The translations under genes were made by a program, and so were the position numbers. A stretch of DNA of 64,000 bases. It comes from Oscillospiraceae bacterium (lineage in GTDB: Bacteria > Bacillota > Clostridia > Oscillospirales > Ruminococcaceae). Shown in pieces: positions 25,931-34,689 of the stretch. The stretch lies in assembly GCA_022766785.1 (NCBI GenBank), contig JALEOL010000025.1:1-64000 (forward strand). Reading direction: 5' to 3'. The notes beneath the pieces were generated by a model. That model saw nothing but the letters and a program-made list of their open reading frames with translations. It ran no database searches and was not told where the DNA came from. Numbering within the stretch: position 1 is the first letter of the stretch; each line of letters starts with the position of its first letter.

Positions 25931-25959
25931 TTGTAATTTTTTTTGATTTATGTTATAAT
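25931..25959 (+). promoter_or_regulatory. Promoter of the DUF1624 gene
   Basis: TTGTAA (25931-25936), 17-base spacer, TATAAT (25954-25959). Confidence 0.7.
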
Positions 25960-26013
25960 AAATCTGTGAGACTGTTTTAAGGCTTATAAAAAACAACGGA
26001 GTTACATAAACAG

Positions 26014-26790
26014 ATGGAAAACATAAAACGAAAAAACAACTCCCGGGTGGGTATTCTTGACGAGATACGGGGCTTTGCGATAATCTGCATGGTGGTATAC
26101 CACGCGATGTACGACCTCAAATACATTTTCGGGCTTGACGTGCCGATATTCTTTGAAGGCTGGTTCGGTATTATCCGCGATATTTTCGCCGGTTTATTCA
26201 TATTCATTTCAGGAACGGTCTGCCGCTATTCCTCAAACAACATAAAACGCGGCGCACAGTGTTTTTTCATCGGAATGATGATGACCTTCATTATGCCGTT
26301 TTTCACCAGCGGCACTATTCTGTTCGGAATACTGCACTTCCTTGGCGTCAGCATGATGCTGTTCGGGCTGGGACAGAAGCTGTTCGACCTGCTCCCCTCG
26401 TGGGTTGGCATCGCGCTGTGCGTTCTGCTGTTCGTTCTTACGATGAATGTAAGAATGACCTACAACAACGGATTACAGCCGGGATATTTCGGAATTCCGA
26501 ACCTGTTTCAGCTGTACTTCCCAATGGAAGCTTACAATGTCGGAGTGCTGTTTCCGCTGGGTCTGCATGACGCTCATTTTGCTTCCTCGGACTACTTCCC
26601 GTTGATGCCGTGGTTCTTCCTGTTTCTAGCCGGGAGTTATTTCGGGATCATCGCAAAGGACAACAGACTTCCGAAGTTCTGCTATCCTACTCACATCAGG
26701 TGGCTCGCTGTGGTCGGACGCTACACGATTTGGATCTACGTCCTGCACCAGCCGATCATTTACCTGATATTCAGCCTGATATTTCACTGA
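26014..26790 (+). CDS. DUF1624 membrane protein (heparan-alpha-glucosaminide acetyltransferase-like)
   Basis: A 258-residue polytopic protein with about seven hydrophobic segments. It opens with RVGILDEIRGFAIICMVVYHAMYDL, the first helix shared by DUF1624/YeiB and HGSNAT-like acyltransferases (Asp-Glu-x-Arg-Gly and the following His). By family knowledge these may move acyl groups across the membrane; the substrate is unknown. Single-gene transcript. Confidence 0.8.
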   Translation: MENIKRKNNSRVGILDEIRGFAIICMVVYHAMYDLKYIFGLDVPIFFEGWFGIIRDIFAGLFIFISGTVCRYSSNNIKRGAQCFFIGMMMTFIMPFFTSGTILFGILHFLGVSMMLFGLGQKLFDLLPSWVGIALCVLLFVLTMNVRMTYNNGLQPGYFGIPNLFQLYFPMEAYNVGVLFPLGLHDAHFASSDYFPLMPWFFLFLAGSYFGIIAKDNRLPKFCYPTHIRWLAVVGRYTIWIYVLHQPIIYLIFSLIFH

Positions 26791-26799
26791 TATAAGGCA

Positions 26800-26858
26800 A
26801 TTTGTGTGACTTCTGCCACAAATAAGGGCTTGCTTTTTTTGTGGAAATGTTATATAAT
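26800..26858 (+). promoter_or_regulatory. lon promoter with upstream dyad
   Basis: TTGCTT (26830-26835), 17-base spacer, TATAAT (26853-26858). Just upstream ATTTGTG (26800-26806) and CACAAAT (26817-26823) form a dyad: possibly an operator, or a weak terminator for the gene before. It is not a CIRCE element. Confidence 0.6.
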
Positions 26859-26916
26859 AGTATCTACCTGACAAGATTACAAATCGATAACACAGATCAA
26901 GATCGGGGGAATTTTC

Positions 26917-29337
26917 ATGAACAAAAAGACAACTAACGAAATTATACCTGCAATTTCCCTCAGGGGACTTGTGGTTTTTCCGTCGATGGTGCTTCACTTC
27001 GACGTCGGGAGGGAGCGCTCCGTAAACGCGCTCAAGGCTGCCGCTGACGAGTCCGGGCATATTTTCCTCGTGGCACAGAAGGACGCTTCCATTACCGATC
27101 CGGAGCTTTCTGATATGTACGAGGTCGGCGTTATCGCGGAAGTTCGCCAGCTGCTCACAACCCCGGACGGCTCCACACGGGTGCTGGTCGAGGGTATTTC
27201 AAGAGCGCGCAGAGTGAAGTCCGTGGGCGGAAAGGATTATCTGAGGTTCGAGGTAAAGGAGCTTCCCACCAGGAGCGGAACGATCTCCGAAAGCACCGCG
27301 GCAGCAGCCTCCAGGGCGCTGAAAAATATCTTTGCCGAGTACGCGCAGATCTCTCCCAAAATGCCCAGAGAGCTTTTCGAGAGCATAATGACCGAGGAAA
27401 ATTGCTCAGAGCTGTTTGACAAGGTCGTATTCAACGTGGTTCTCAAGGTTGAAGACAAACAGGCGCTGCTTGAGGCGAACGGTCTTCTGAACCGAATAAA
27501 AATGCTGATCTCCATGCTTGAAACTGAGATCGAGATCATCGAGACCGAGATAGATATCCAGGAGCAGGTAAAGGAGCAGGTGGACAAAAACCAGCGCGAC
27601 TATTACCTCAGAGAACAGCTCCGCGCGATCTATAAGCAGCTTGGCGAGGGTGACAATCCCCAGGAGGAAGCGGATAATTACATAGAGAAGATCCGCGCGC
27701 TGAACCTCTCCGACGATGTAACCGAAAAGCTTGTCGGCGAAGCGCAGAAGCTGGTCAAGATGTCCTACTCCTCACAGGAGGCAGGCGTGATCAGGAGCTA
27801 CCTCGACACGGTGCTGGAGCTTCCCTGGAATATCCGCACAAAGGATAAACTTGATATCGACAAGGTTGAAAAGCAGCTTGACAAGGATCACTATGGTCTG
27901 AAAAAGGTCAAGGAGCGTATCACTGAAATAATCTCAGTGCGTGCCCTTTCGCCTGACGTCAAGGGTCAGATAATCTGCCTTTACGGGCCTCCCGGAGTGG
28001 GCAAGACATCTATCGGGCGCTCTATCGCCGACGCGCTCGGCAGGAAGTATGTGCGTATTTCCCTGGGCGGCGTTCACGATGAAGCGGAGATAAGGGGTCA
28101 CAGAAAGACCTACATCGGCGCAATGCCCGGACGTATCGCAGCGGCTCTTAAACAGGCAAAAAGCATGAACCCTGTCATGCTGCTGGACGAGATAGACAAA
28201 ATGGGCAGCGATTACAAGGGAGACCCGGCTTCGGCAATGCTGGAAGTACTGGACAGCGAGCAGAACACCACTTTCACCGACCACTACCTTGAAATTCCGC
28301 TGGATCTCAGCGACGTGCTGTTCATCACCACAGCGAACAGCCTTGACACTATCCCTGCTCCCCTGCTGGACAGAATGGAAGTGATCGAGCTGTCCAGCTA
28401 TACCCGTGAGGAAAAGTTCAATATCGCCAAAAAGCACCTGCTCCCGAAGCAGCTGAAAAAGCACGGCGAAAAGCCCTCTACAGTAAAGATAAACGACAAG
28501 GCTTTGTATTCCGTGATAGACTTCTACACCCGCGAAGCGGGAGTGCGCAAGCTGGAACGCAGCATTGCGGATATCTGCCGCAAATCGGCAAAGAAACTGG
28601 TTTCCGGCGAGAAAAAGGTCACTGTTACCGATCAGAATATCACCGAGTTCCTTGGGGTGAAGAAATACCTGCCGGAGCACCTTGCGGCTCATGATGAGGT
28701 GGGTCTTGTAAACGGGCTTGCCTGGACTTCGGTTGGCGGTGTAACTATGCCGCTGGAGGTTCTGGTGCTTGACGGAACCGGAAAGACTGAATTTACCGGA
28801 AGCCTCGGCGAGGTGATGAAGGAGTCCGCAAAGATCGCGGTGAGCCTTACACGTTCCCTTGCCAGGAAATACAACATCGACCCGGATTTCTACAAGAACA
28901 AGGATATCCACGTCCACGCCCCCGAGGGTGCAGTACCCAAGGACGGCCCCTCCGCAGGCGTAACGCTGACCACCGCGCTTGTATCTGCGCTTTCCGGTAC
29001 TCCGGTGCGCCGTGACGTTGCCATGACCGGAGAGATAACTCTGCGCGGAAAGGTGCTCGCTATCGGCGGACTAAAGGAAAAGACCATGGCGGCTTACCGC
29101 GCCGGAGTCAAGACCGTGTGCATTCCCAAGGAGAACGAGCCGGACATTGACGAGCTGGACGATGTTGTGAAGAACAGCCTGAAGTTCGTGGTGGCAGAGG
29201 ATATATCCACGGTGCTGGAAACCGCGCTTGTTCTGCCGAACGTTGCTCCTGAGAAGAAAGCGCCGCTGAAACGCCGTGCTTCCACCAAGACAAAGACAGA
29301 GAACGCGGAAAAAATTCCTGCACTGACTGTCAACTGA
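26917..29337 (+). CDS. lon: ATP-dependent Lon protease
   Basis: An 806-residue LonA. N-terminal substrate-binding domain (about 10-205), coiled-coil region, AAA module with Walker A GPPGVGKTS (about 355-363) and Walker B MLLDEIDKMG, and a C-terminal serine protease domain. The catalytic dyad is Ser679 (PKDGPSAG) and Lys722 (GGLKEK). A basic tail follows (KKAPLKRRASTKTKT). Cytoplasmic quality control and degradation of regulators. It is followed by ysxC, an order common in Firmicutes. Confidence 0.97.
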   Translation: MNKKTTNEIIPAISLRGLVVFPSMVLHFDVGRERSVNALKAAADESGHIFLVAQKDASITDPELSDMYEVGVIAEVRQLLTTPDGSTRVLVEGISRARRVKSVGGKDYLRFEVKELPTRSGTISESTAAAASRALKNIFAEYAQISPKMPRELFESIMTEENCSELFDKVVFNVVLKVEDKQALLEANGLLNRIKMLISMLETEIEIIETEIDIQEQVKEQVDKNQRDYYLREQLRAIYKQLGEGDNPQEEADNYIEKIRALNLSDDVTEKLVGEAQKLVKMSYSSQEAGVIRSYLDTVLELPWNIRTKDKLDIDKVEKQLDKDHYGLKKVKERITEIISVRALSPDVKGQIICLYGPPGVGKTSIGRSIADALGRKYVRISLGGVHDEAEIRGHRKTYIGAMPGRIAAALKQAKSMNPVMLLDEIDKMGSDYKGDPASAMLEVLDSEQNTTFTDHYLEIPLDLSDVLFITTANSLDTIPAPLLDRMEVIELSSYTREEKFNIAKKHLLPKQLKKHGEKPSTVKINDKALYSVIDFYTREAGVRKLERSIADICRKSAKKLVSGEKKVTVTDQNITEFLGVKKYLPEHLAAHDEVGLVNGLAWTSVGGVTMPLEVLVLDGTGKTEFTGSLGEVMKESAKIAVSLTRSLARKYNIDPDFYKNKDIHVHAPEGAVPKDGPSAGVTLTTALVSALSGTPVRRDVAMTGEITLRGKVLAIGGLKEKTMAAYRAGVKTVCIPKENEPDIDELDDVVKNSLKFVVAEDISTVLETALVLPNVAPEKKAPLKRRASTKTKTENAEKIPALTVN

Positions 29338-29372
29338 TAATGTAATTTTCTGTAACGAACAGCAGGTGATCT

Positions 29373-29960
29373 ATGAACTACAATAACGCGCAATTCTTCA
29401 CCTCCTACGGCAGCTTCAGGCAGATACCGCCGACCGACCGCACCGAGATAGCGTTCTCCGGTCGGTCGAATGTCGGGAAATCCTCGCTGATAAACAAGAT
29501 ATTCAACCGCAAATCGCTGGCAAGGGTCAGCGCCGTTCCCGGAAAGACTGCGACGATAAACTTCTACAGCCTCGAAAACCTTTACTTTGTTGACCTCCCG
29601 GGGTACGGCTACGCCAAGGTCTCGAAATCTGAAAAGGAACGCTGGGGCAGCCTTATCGAGGGATATCTGAATGACGACCGGGATCTTGCTCTGGTGTTCC
29701 AGCTTATTGACTTCCGACATCCACCCACCGCAGACGACATCATGATGGTGAACTTTCTCATCGACAGCGGAATACCATTCGTGGTGATACTCACAAAGGC
29801 TGACAAGCTCTCGAAGAAGCAGCGTGAGGAGCGGCGCGCTTCCCTGCTGACCGAGCTTCCCTGCGCGGAGGATATCACGATCATTGAGTTTTCAGCGCAG
29901 ACCGGAGAGGGCAGAGACGAGATACGTTCGATAATCGAGGAGATCTCAGAAAGTGAATAA
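29373..29960 (+). CDS. ysxC: Ribosome biogenesis GTPase YsxC/EngB
   Basis: A 195-residue GTPase needed for assembly of the large ribosomal subunit. G1 SGRSNVGKSSLIN, G3 DLPGYG, G4 LTKADKLSK and the FSAQTGEG region are all present. AGCAGGTG precedes ATG 29373, 35 bases after lon. Its stop codon touches the left end of the repeat element at 29960. Confidence 0.95.
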   Translation: MNYNNAQFFTSYGSFRQIPPTDRTEIAFSGRSNVGKSSLINKIFNRKSLARVSAVPGKTATINFYSLENLYFVDLPGYGYAKVSKSEKERWGSLIEGYLNDDRDLALVFQLIDFRHPPTADDIMMVNFLIDSGIPFVVILTKADKLSKKQREERRASLLTELPCAEDITIIEFSAQTGEGRDEIRSIIEEISESE

Positions 29961-30121
29961 TACTAATCTTCAATCGCCCTATAGACATCTTTTCGAAAAT
30001 CTCAGGCATCTTTCGTCGTCGTTCAACCTTGCAAGGCATACAGCCTTGCGGCGGTTTCACTCCTAGAAATATACCTAATCTTTTCGAAAATCTTGTCTAT
30101 AGTTCGATTGAAGATTAGTAT
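29960..30121. repeat. MITE-like element with 17-base terminal inverted repeats
   Basis: ATACTAATCTTCAATCG (29960-29976) recurs inverted and exact at 30105-30121. Just inside, CTATAGACA and TTTTCGAAAA blocks pair again, so the 162-base unit folds along most of its length. No gene of its own is visible. It is inserted directly at the ysxC stop codon. Confidence 0.78.
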
Positions 30122-30126
30122 AAAAC

Positions 30127-30158
30127 TACCTCCGCACGACAAATGCGGAGGTTATTTT
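30127..30158. terminator. Terminator shared by ysxC and the convergent SHOCT gene
   Basis: ACCTCCGCA (30127-30135) pairs with TGCGGAGGT (30144-30152), followed by TATTTTAT. The minus strand has a GTTTT tail. Confidence 0.75.
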
Positions 30159-30185
30159 ATATGAAGTAGGCAAATTAAGTGAGGA

Positions 30186-30908
30186 TCATAGCCGGTTGAT
30201 TATCCTGTCCTTTATCCTCTCAAATTCATCATCGGTTATGACGCCTTCATCAAGCAGCTGACTGTATCGTCGTATCTCTGCAACAGGATCGGCGGTATTA
30301 TCCGGTAGGTCAAGCCCGGCTTCATGCTCCAGGTGCTGTATTTCAACGGTAAGCTTATCAGCGAGTTTCTGGTTTTTATAGTAACTCCGGCTGCCGTCTT
30401 TCTCAATATACAGCTTTCTGCCTTTCGGGAATGGTATTTCCAGCCGCTCAGCGCCTTTGATGTCGGTGTGCAGTGTAATCTTCCAGCCGCGATGGTTCTC
30501 ATGCACCCTAATATCAGGCGTGCCGGAGCATGCGCCGATTATCGCCCCCGGAGTTCCCATAAGAGCGCCGCCGACAAAGGTGTTGAGGGTGGCACCCTTC
30601 AGCTTTGTTTCTGTGTAAACCGTGCTGTCCCGAATGATCTGCACTCCGAGAATTCTTTTGAAAGATATCGTTTTGCAGTTCTCGTACAGTTCCGGGCGCA
30701 GTTTTCTGCCTTTGTAATCTATCGAGATGATATTCTCGGCTGTGAAATCCGCATGGAAATCCCGGTCGCGGGACATTCCTGCGCCAAATTTACTGCGCTG
30801 CTCCTGCTCTTTCTTATTGTCTTCTCTGAGCATCATGAACACAACAAACAGAATGGCAAAAATGGTCAGCATGGAAACTGCCGCAACTATCCAGACACTC
30901 CAGTGCAT
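30186..30908 (-). CDS. Membrane-anchored protein with C-terminal SHOCT domain
   Basis: A 240-residue protein: one N-terminal membrane helix (about residues 5-27), a charged linker, a middle beta-rich region with a hydrophobic Gly-rich patch (NTFVGGALMGTPGAIIGACSG), and a C-terminal SHOCT motif (IRRYSQLLDEGVITDDEFER). SHOCT domains are short oligomerisation modules of unknown function. ATG 30908 has AGAGGTG upstream. It lies alone with its own promoter. Confidence 0.8.
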   Translation of the reverse strand: MHWSVWIVAAVSMLTIFAILFVVFMMLREDNKKEQEQRSKFGAGMSRDRDFHADFTAENIISIDYKGRKLRPELYENCKTISFKRILGVQIIRDSTVYTETKLKGATLNTFVGGALMGTPGAIIGACSGTPDIRVHENHRGWKITLHTDIKGAERLEIPFPKGRKLYIEKDGSRSYYKNQKLADKLTVEIQHLEHEAGLDLPDNTADPVAEIRRYSQLLDEGVITDDEFERIKDRIINRL

Positions 30909-30927
30909 ACTATCACCTCTTAATGAT

Positions 30928-30956
30928 ATTATACACACAAGGAACAGTCAAGTCAA
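30928..30956 (-). promoter_or_regulatory. Promoter of the SHOCT-domain gene
   Basis: Minus strand TTGACT (30956-30951), 17-base spacer, TATAAT (30933-30928). Confidence 0.78.
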
Positions 30957-31016
30957 GGGAAATCTGCCCTGAAAGCGATACAGTTTATCTGACATGCCAA
31001 ACTTGCCGCAGGGTGA

Positions 31017-32999
31017 TTATCCGCTGGTAATGCTCACAGACCGGGCAAACTGTACCAGCTGCTCTTCGGAGAGCGTGTCCGGTTCCAGAGAGAACATCGC
31101 AAAATACGGTGCTTCTGTGTAATCATACACAAATACGCACTGCGACTCTGTCCCGTCTGCGCTTACCGGTGTCGATACAGCCGCCGCGCCTGTTTCCGTG
31201 CTGTAGACCACAGCATAATGCGACGAATAATCGACCATAGACGAAAGCCCTATCGGGGAGAATATCTGCATTGGCATTTCGTCCGAGGAGGTGTCAACTG
31301 CCGCCAGGTCTTCCGGCTGAGTAGTTCCGAAAGGATACATCATCAGCGTGCCCACGCGCTTTCCGTCCCTTAGCACATAGGTTTCGGGGATACCGGCGGA
31401 GTGACTGTTTTCACCGTCCGGGTCGGTATCGCTGAGGGTGATCCCCTCGGGGAGTGCGCCGAATGTTACCGTCCAGTCGTCGCCGGAGAAATGATACACC
31501 ACGGTTGAAGCGCCGATATCTGTATCCGCCGGCGCAAGAGGGTCTCCCTGCGCGTAAGGCTCGTCAAGCTCGATATATTCTGCGTAATACTCCCGGAACG
31601 TGTCCTCGTCCACTTCGGTCATGAACGCCGCACGGAACATAACCGACTGAAATTCGCGTTCGTCGTCCGCGAGAAGAACGGTTTGGTTCCAAGCCTCGCC
31701 GGGCTGAAATGTGGAATCGTGATCCAGGAAACTTACGTTCTGGTAAGTACCCTCGCCAAGATAGTACGTAACATTCAGTGTAAGATACAGCCGGGTCTTT
31801 TCGTCCGGGTCAGACGGTACTATGTCCGGCATCGCGAACGACGCATTCAGACTGCCGTCGATGCCTGCGATGAGCCTTGCGCTGTTAAGAAGCGAATTAA
31901 CTGTTTCTGCTGCGTTCTCCTCATTCAGAACGGGCGCAGGTTCCGGCTGAGATACAGTTTCCGGCTCTGGTTCGGCTTCCGGCTGGGATAACGTGGTTAC
32001 TGCCGGGGTGCTATCGCTGTTTTCCTGCGACTGGCTTGCTATGCTTTCCGGGGTATTCTCCTGGGTTTTGCTGGAACTTGTCAGCAGGCATACCGCTGAA
32101 ACAGCGACCACCGCGACTGCCCCTATGGTTATCCACAGGGTGGGTTTTTTCGGACTGAGGACGCTCTTTATACGCTGTTTTATGCTGCTTTCCCCGAACG
32201 CCAGAACTCCGCCCATAGACAGGCGGTTCTGTCTCACGGACATGTTGAGCAGCGCCCCGGCGTATTCCTTGCGGCTCTCTGCGTCAAAATTCTTCACTGC
32301 AAGCTCGTCACAGGATATCTCCATGTCCCTCACCATAAGGAAGAAAGATACCCAAACGAAAGGATCGAACCAATGGATGCACAGCGCCAGCAGAGCTATC
32401 GGTTTGACGATGAAATCAAGCCGGCGGATATGCGTCTTTTCATGCGCGATGATGAAATCCCTGTCGCGTTCTGACAGCCCGGTGGGCAGGTATATCCTCG
32501 GGCGGATAATTCCCATGACGAACGCCGTGTCGATGTTATCGCATTCCCAGATGTTATCGCGCAGAAGTACGGCGCTGTGTATCCTCCTGCGAAGAACCAG
32601 GAACGAGACCGCAGACCACACTGCAAAAACAGCAGCGCCTGCCGCCCATACCCAGAATAGTATCACCGTGACATTCACGCCAGTCTGAACCGCTGCCTGT
32701 GAGACTTCGGAGGGGTGAACGATGTTCCCGGTGATAGGCTGAGATATCGCAGTCCCGATGTTTCCGGAAATCGTCAGTTTCACCCTGCCGCTGTCTGTGC
32801 CATTGCTGAACAGATTGAACAAGCTCGCAGGACTGGGCAGCGAAAACGGGCAAAGCAAGCGTATACCGAGAATGCTCCACAGCAGGTAGGAATACCGCCG
32901 GGGCGCTTTCCTGAGCGGTATTCTCAGCAGGATTATTACCACGGAAATGATCGCGCCGGAAATGCTCATATTTAAAAGGGTCTCTAGGAATTCTCCCAT
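31017..32999 (-). CDS. BlaR1-like M56 membrane metallopeptidase
   Basis: A 660-residue protein. The N-terminal half has four membrane helices (the last near residue 290) and a cytosolic zinc peptidase site HEKTH (about 190). The extracellular half starts with a Glu/Pro/Ser-rich linker (about 310-360). The sensor part does not show the penicillin-binding motifs of true BlaR1, so the signal may be other than a beta-lactam. It follows the BlaI-like gene by 2 bases. Confidence 0.88.
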   Translation of the reverse strand: MGEFLETLLNMSISGAIISVVIILLRIPLRKAPRRYSYLLWSILGIRLLCPFSLPSPASLFNLFSNGTDSGRVKLTISGNIGTAISQPITGNIVHPSEVSQAAVQTGVNVTVILFWVWAAGAAVFAVWSAVSFLVLRRRIHSAVLLRDNIWECDNIDTAFVMGIIRPRIYLPTGLSERDRDFIIAHEKTHIRRLDFIVKPIALLALCIHWFDPFVWVSFFLMVRDMEISCDELAVKNFDAESRKEYAGALLNMSVRQNRLSMGGVLAFGESSIKQRIKSVLSPKKPTLWITIGAVAVVAVSAVCLLTSSSKTQENTPESIASQSQENSDSTPAVTTLSQPEAEPEPETVSQPEPAPVLNEENAAETVNSLLNSARLIAGIDGSLNASFAMPDIVPSDPDEKTRLYLTLNVTYYLGEGTYQNVSFLDHDSTFQPGEAWNQTVLLADDEREFQSVMFRAAFMTEVDEDTFREYYAEYIELDEPYAQGDPLAPADTDIGASTVVYHFSGDDWTVTFGALPEGITLSDTDPDGENSHSAGIPETYVLRDGKRVGTLMMYPFGTTQPEDLAAVDTSSDEMPMQIFSPIGLSSMVDYSSHYAVVYSTETGAAAVSTPVSADGTESQCVFVYDYTEAPYFAMFSLEPDTLSEEQLVQFARSVSITSG

Positions 33000-33001
33000 G
33001 T

Positions 33002-33370
33002 CTATCCCTCCTCCGTGTATTCGTCGATGAGCTTTTTCAGCTCCTCCGCTTCCTCTCGGCTTAGCTTCTCGCGGCTCAGGAATGCGGTCAGAAACATCGG
33101 CAGAGAACCGCCGTAGCTGCGCTTTATAACGTCCTCCGACTTCTCCGACAGCACCTCGTCACGGTCGTGGGTCGCGGTTATCACCGACTGCTCATTGAGC
33201 GCAAGTCCTTTTGTGACCAGCTTCTTGAGTATCGTATAGACTGTCGATTTCTTCCAGCCGTATTCCGCGAACGCCTTGTCAACAAGATCTCCGGAGCGAA
33301 CCGGCTGTTCTCTCCAGATCAGTTCCAGCAGCTTCATTTCGCTGTCCGGGAGCTTTTTCATGCTTTCCAT
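33002..33370 (-). CDS. BlaI/MecI/CopY-family repressor
   Basis: A 122-residue winged-helix repressor (KLPDSEMKLLELIWREQPVR start; WKKSTVYTILKKLVTKGL recognition helix), with a C-terminal dimerisation part containing the LSREEAEELKKLIDE tail. In this family the M56 partner triggers cleavage of the repressor. It is the first gene of the pair, directly downstream of two GTCTA dyads. Confidence 0.92.
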   Translation of the reverse strand: MESMKKLPDSEMKLLELIWREQPVRSGDLVDKAFAEYGWKKSTVYTILKKLVTKGLALNEQSVITATHDRDEVLSEKSEDVIKRSYGGSLPMFLTAFLSREKLSREEAEELKKLIDEYTEEG

Positions 33371-33389
33371 ATTATCCGTCCTTTCTGTA

Positions 33390-33449
33390 GTCTATAGTTG
33401 TAGACCGGTACCGTAATTATAGTCTATCACAATAGACCTGATTTGTCAA
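33390..33449 (-). promoter_or_regulatory. Promoter and two operators of the BlaI/BlaR1-like pair
   Basis: Two 16-base dyads, GTCTA-N6-TAGAC (33390-33405) and GTCTAT-CACA-ATAGAC (33422-33437), have centres 32 bases apart, about three helical turns. The upstream dyad lies between a -35 TTGACA (33449-33444) and its likely -10 TAGACT. This is the expected layout for autorepression. Confidence 0.78.
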
Positions 33450-33460
33450 TAGGTTTTCAG

Positions 33461-33491
33461 AAAAAAATAAAACGCTGCCGGAACAGCGTTT
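33461..33491 (-). terminator. Terminator of the XRE-ImmA-M42-GNAT-Nudix operon
   Basis: Read on the minus strand, AAACGCTG pairs with CAGCGTTT and is followed by TATTTTTTT. It sits directly beside the BlaI-like promoter. Confidence 0.87.
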
Positions 33492-33502
33492 CAAGAATAA
33501 TA

Positions 33503-33958
33503 CTATTCAGCTCCAAAAAGCACATACGGCGGATTTTTCCCGGAATAGGGTATCTCAACAAAGCCGCCCTTCAGAGCGCACTGTATCAGCTTTTTGGTGA
33601 GATCCGGCACATCGTCGCGGGAAAGCGCCTCGTCAACGTCCAGCCAGACCGCCTCGCTGTTCTCGTCGTTATCCGGGCGCGCTTCACCGGAAACGTATTC
33701 CCCACGGAACGCCGCATACCAGTCCTTTGTGTTGAAGCGCATTCCGATAAGCTCCTTCGGCTCGATAAGCACGCCCGTTTCCTCCAGGTACTCGCGGATG
33801 ATAGCTTCCCTGGGCATTTCGCCGAAGTTCAGATAACCTCCCGGGATTATCAGCAGTCCCTTTCCTGCACCGTATGTGTGTCGTGCAAGAAGCACCCTGC
33901 CCTCTTTTATCACCACAGCCGTGACCGACTGGCTCCAGTTCGTGTTTCCGTTTTCCAT
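33503..33958 (-). CDS. Nudix hydrolase
   Basis: A 151-residue Nudix protein. The Nudix box starts at GGYLNFGEMPREAIIREYLE (about residues 48-67) and continues with ETGV, close to GX5EX7REUXEEXGU. Substrate is a nucleoside diphosphate derivative, unspecified. ATG 33958 has AGGAG upstream; the longer in-frame start at 34039 runs into the GNAT gene and lacks a site. Last gene of the operon. Confidence 0.88.
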   Translation of the reverse strand: MENGNTNWSQSVTAVVIKEGRVLLARHTYGAGKGLLIIPGGYLNFGEMPREAIIREYLEETGVLIEPKELIGMRFNTKDWYAAFRGEYVSGEARPDNDENSEAVWLDVDEALSRDDVPDLTKKLIQCALKGGFVEIPYSGKNPPYVLFGAE

Positions 33959-33987
33959 AAAACTCTCCTGTTCAGAAATGGCAGCAA

Positions 33988-34689
33988 TTATCCGGGTGCA
34001 GCCGCGATAAACTTCTGTGACTTCCTGCGATAGCCGCATTTCTCATAAAAGCCGCACAGCCTCTCCTCGCATATCACCTGCACCTCGCCGCTCAGCGCTG
34101 CGCTTATCTGCCGCACAAGCGCCCCGGCAATCCCCTGCCCCTCAGATTCACGCAGGACGCTCACCTGGGATATCAGCGCTTCGCCGTTGATGTCGTGCTG
34201 CAAAACCAGCGCCGCCTTGCCGTCTGAAAAACACCGGGTAATTCCGTGCCGCACCCGGTGGGACATGTCGAGATACCACGGCTCGAACGGGATACCGAAA
34301 CGGCTGCCGATCACGCTCCACGCTTCCATAGGGGTGCACTCCGGGGGAAATCCGCCGTGCTTTTGGCCGCAATAAACCATAAGCTGAACCGGCGTGAATA
34401 CCGCAGGAAGCAGCGGTTTCAGCCTGTCCCCGGTCTCCTCCGAGCAGAAAATATCTGTGTACCCGTGCATACACAGAAACTGCGCTATCTCCTCATGATC
34501 CGCACCGGGCTGCTCAGCTATCACAAACGAGCCGTCCAGCGCCGCAAGGAAGCTCTCCCCATGACGGAAGAACCGGCAGAAATCGTAATCACCGCCATAA
34601 GCCAAAAACAGCGCGCGTATCTTCTGCGCCTCCACCCCATGTTCGGGAAGCGCGTAAAGCTGCTCTGCCGTGTATATTCTCTCCGTCAC
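33988..34689 (-). CDS. GNAT-family N-acetyltransferase
   Basis: A 233-residue protein. The C-terminal half has the GNAT core: VSVLRESEGQGIAGALVRQI (acetyl-CoA loop, Q/RxxGxA-like) and CGFYEKCGYRRKSQKF. The N-terminal half (about 1-120) is a less usual extension with no clear motif. Overlaps the upstream M42 gene by 4 bases. Substrate unknown. Confidence 0.85.
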   Translation of the reverse strand: MTERIYTAEQLYALPEHGVEAQKIRALFLAYGGDYDFCRFFRHGESFLAALDGSFVIAEQPGADHEEIAQFLCMHGYTDIFCSEETGDRLKPLLPAVFTPVQLMVYCGQKHGGFPPECTPMEAWSVIGSRFGIPFEPWYLDMSHRVRHGITRCFSDGKAALVLQHDINGEALISQVSVLRESEGQGIAGALVRQISAALSGEVQVICEERLCGFYEKCGYRRKSQKFIAAAPG

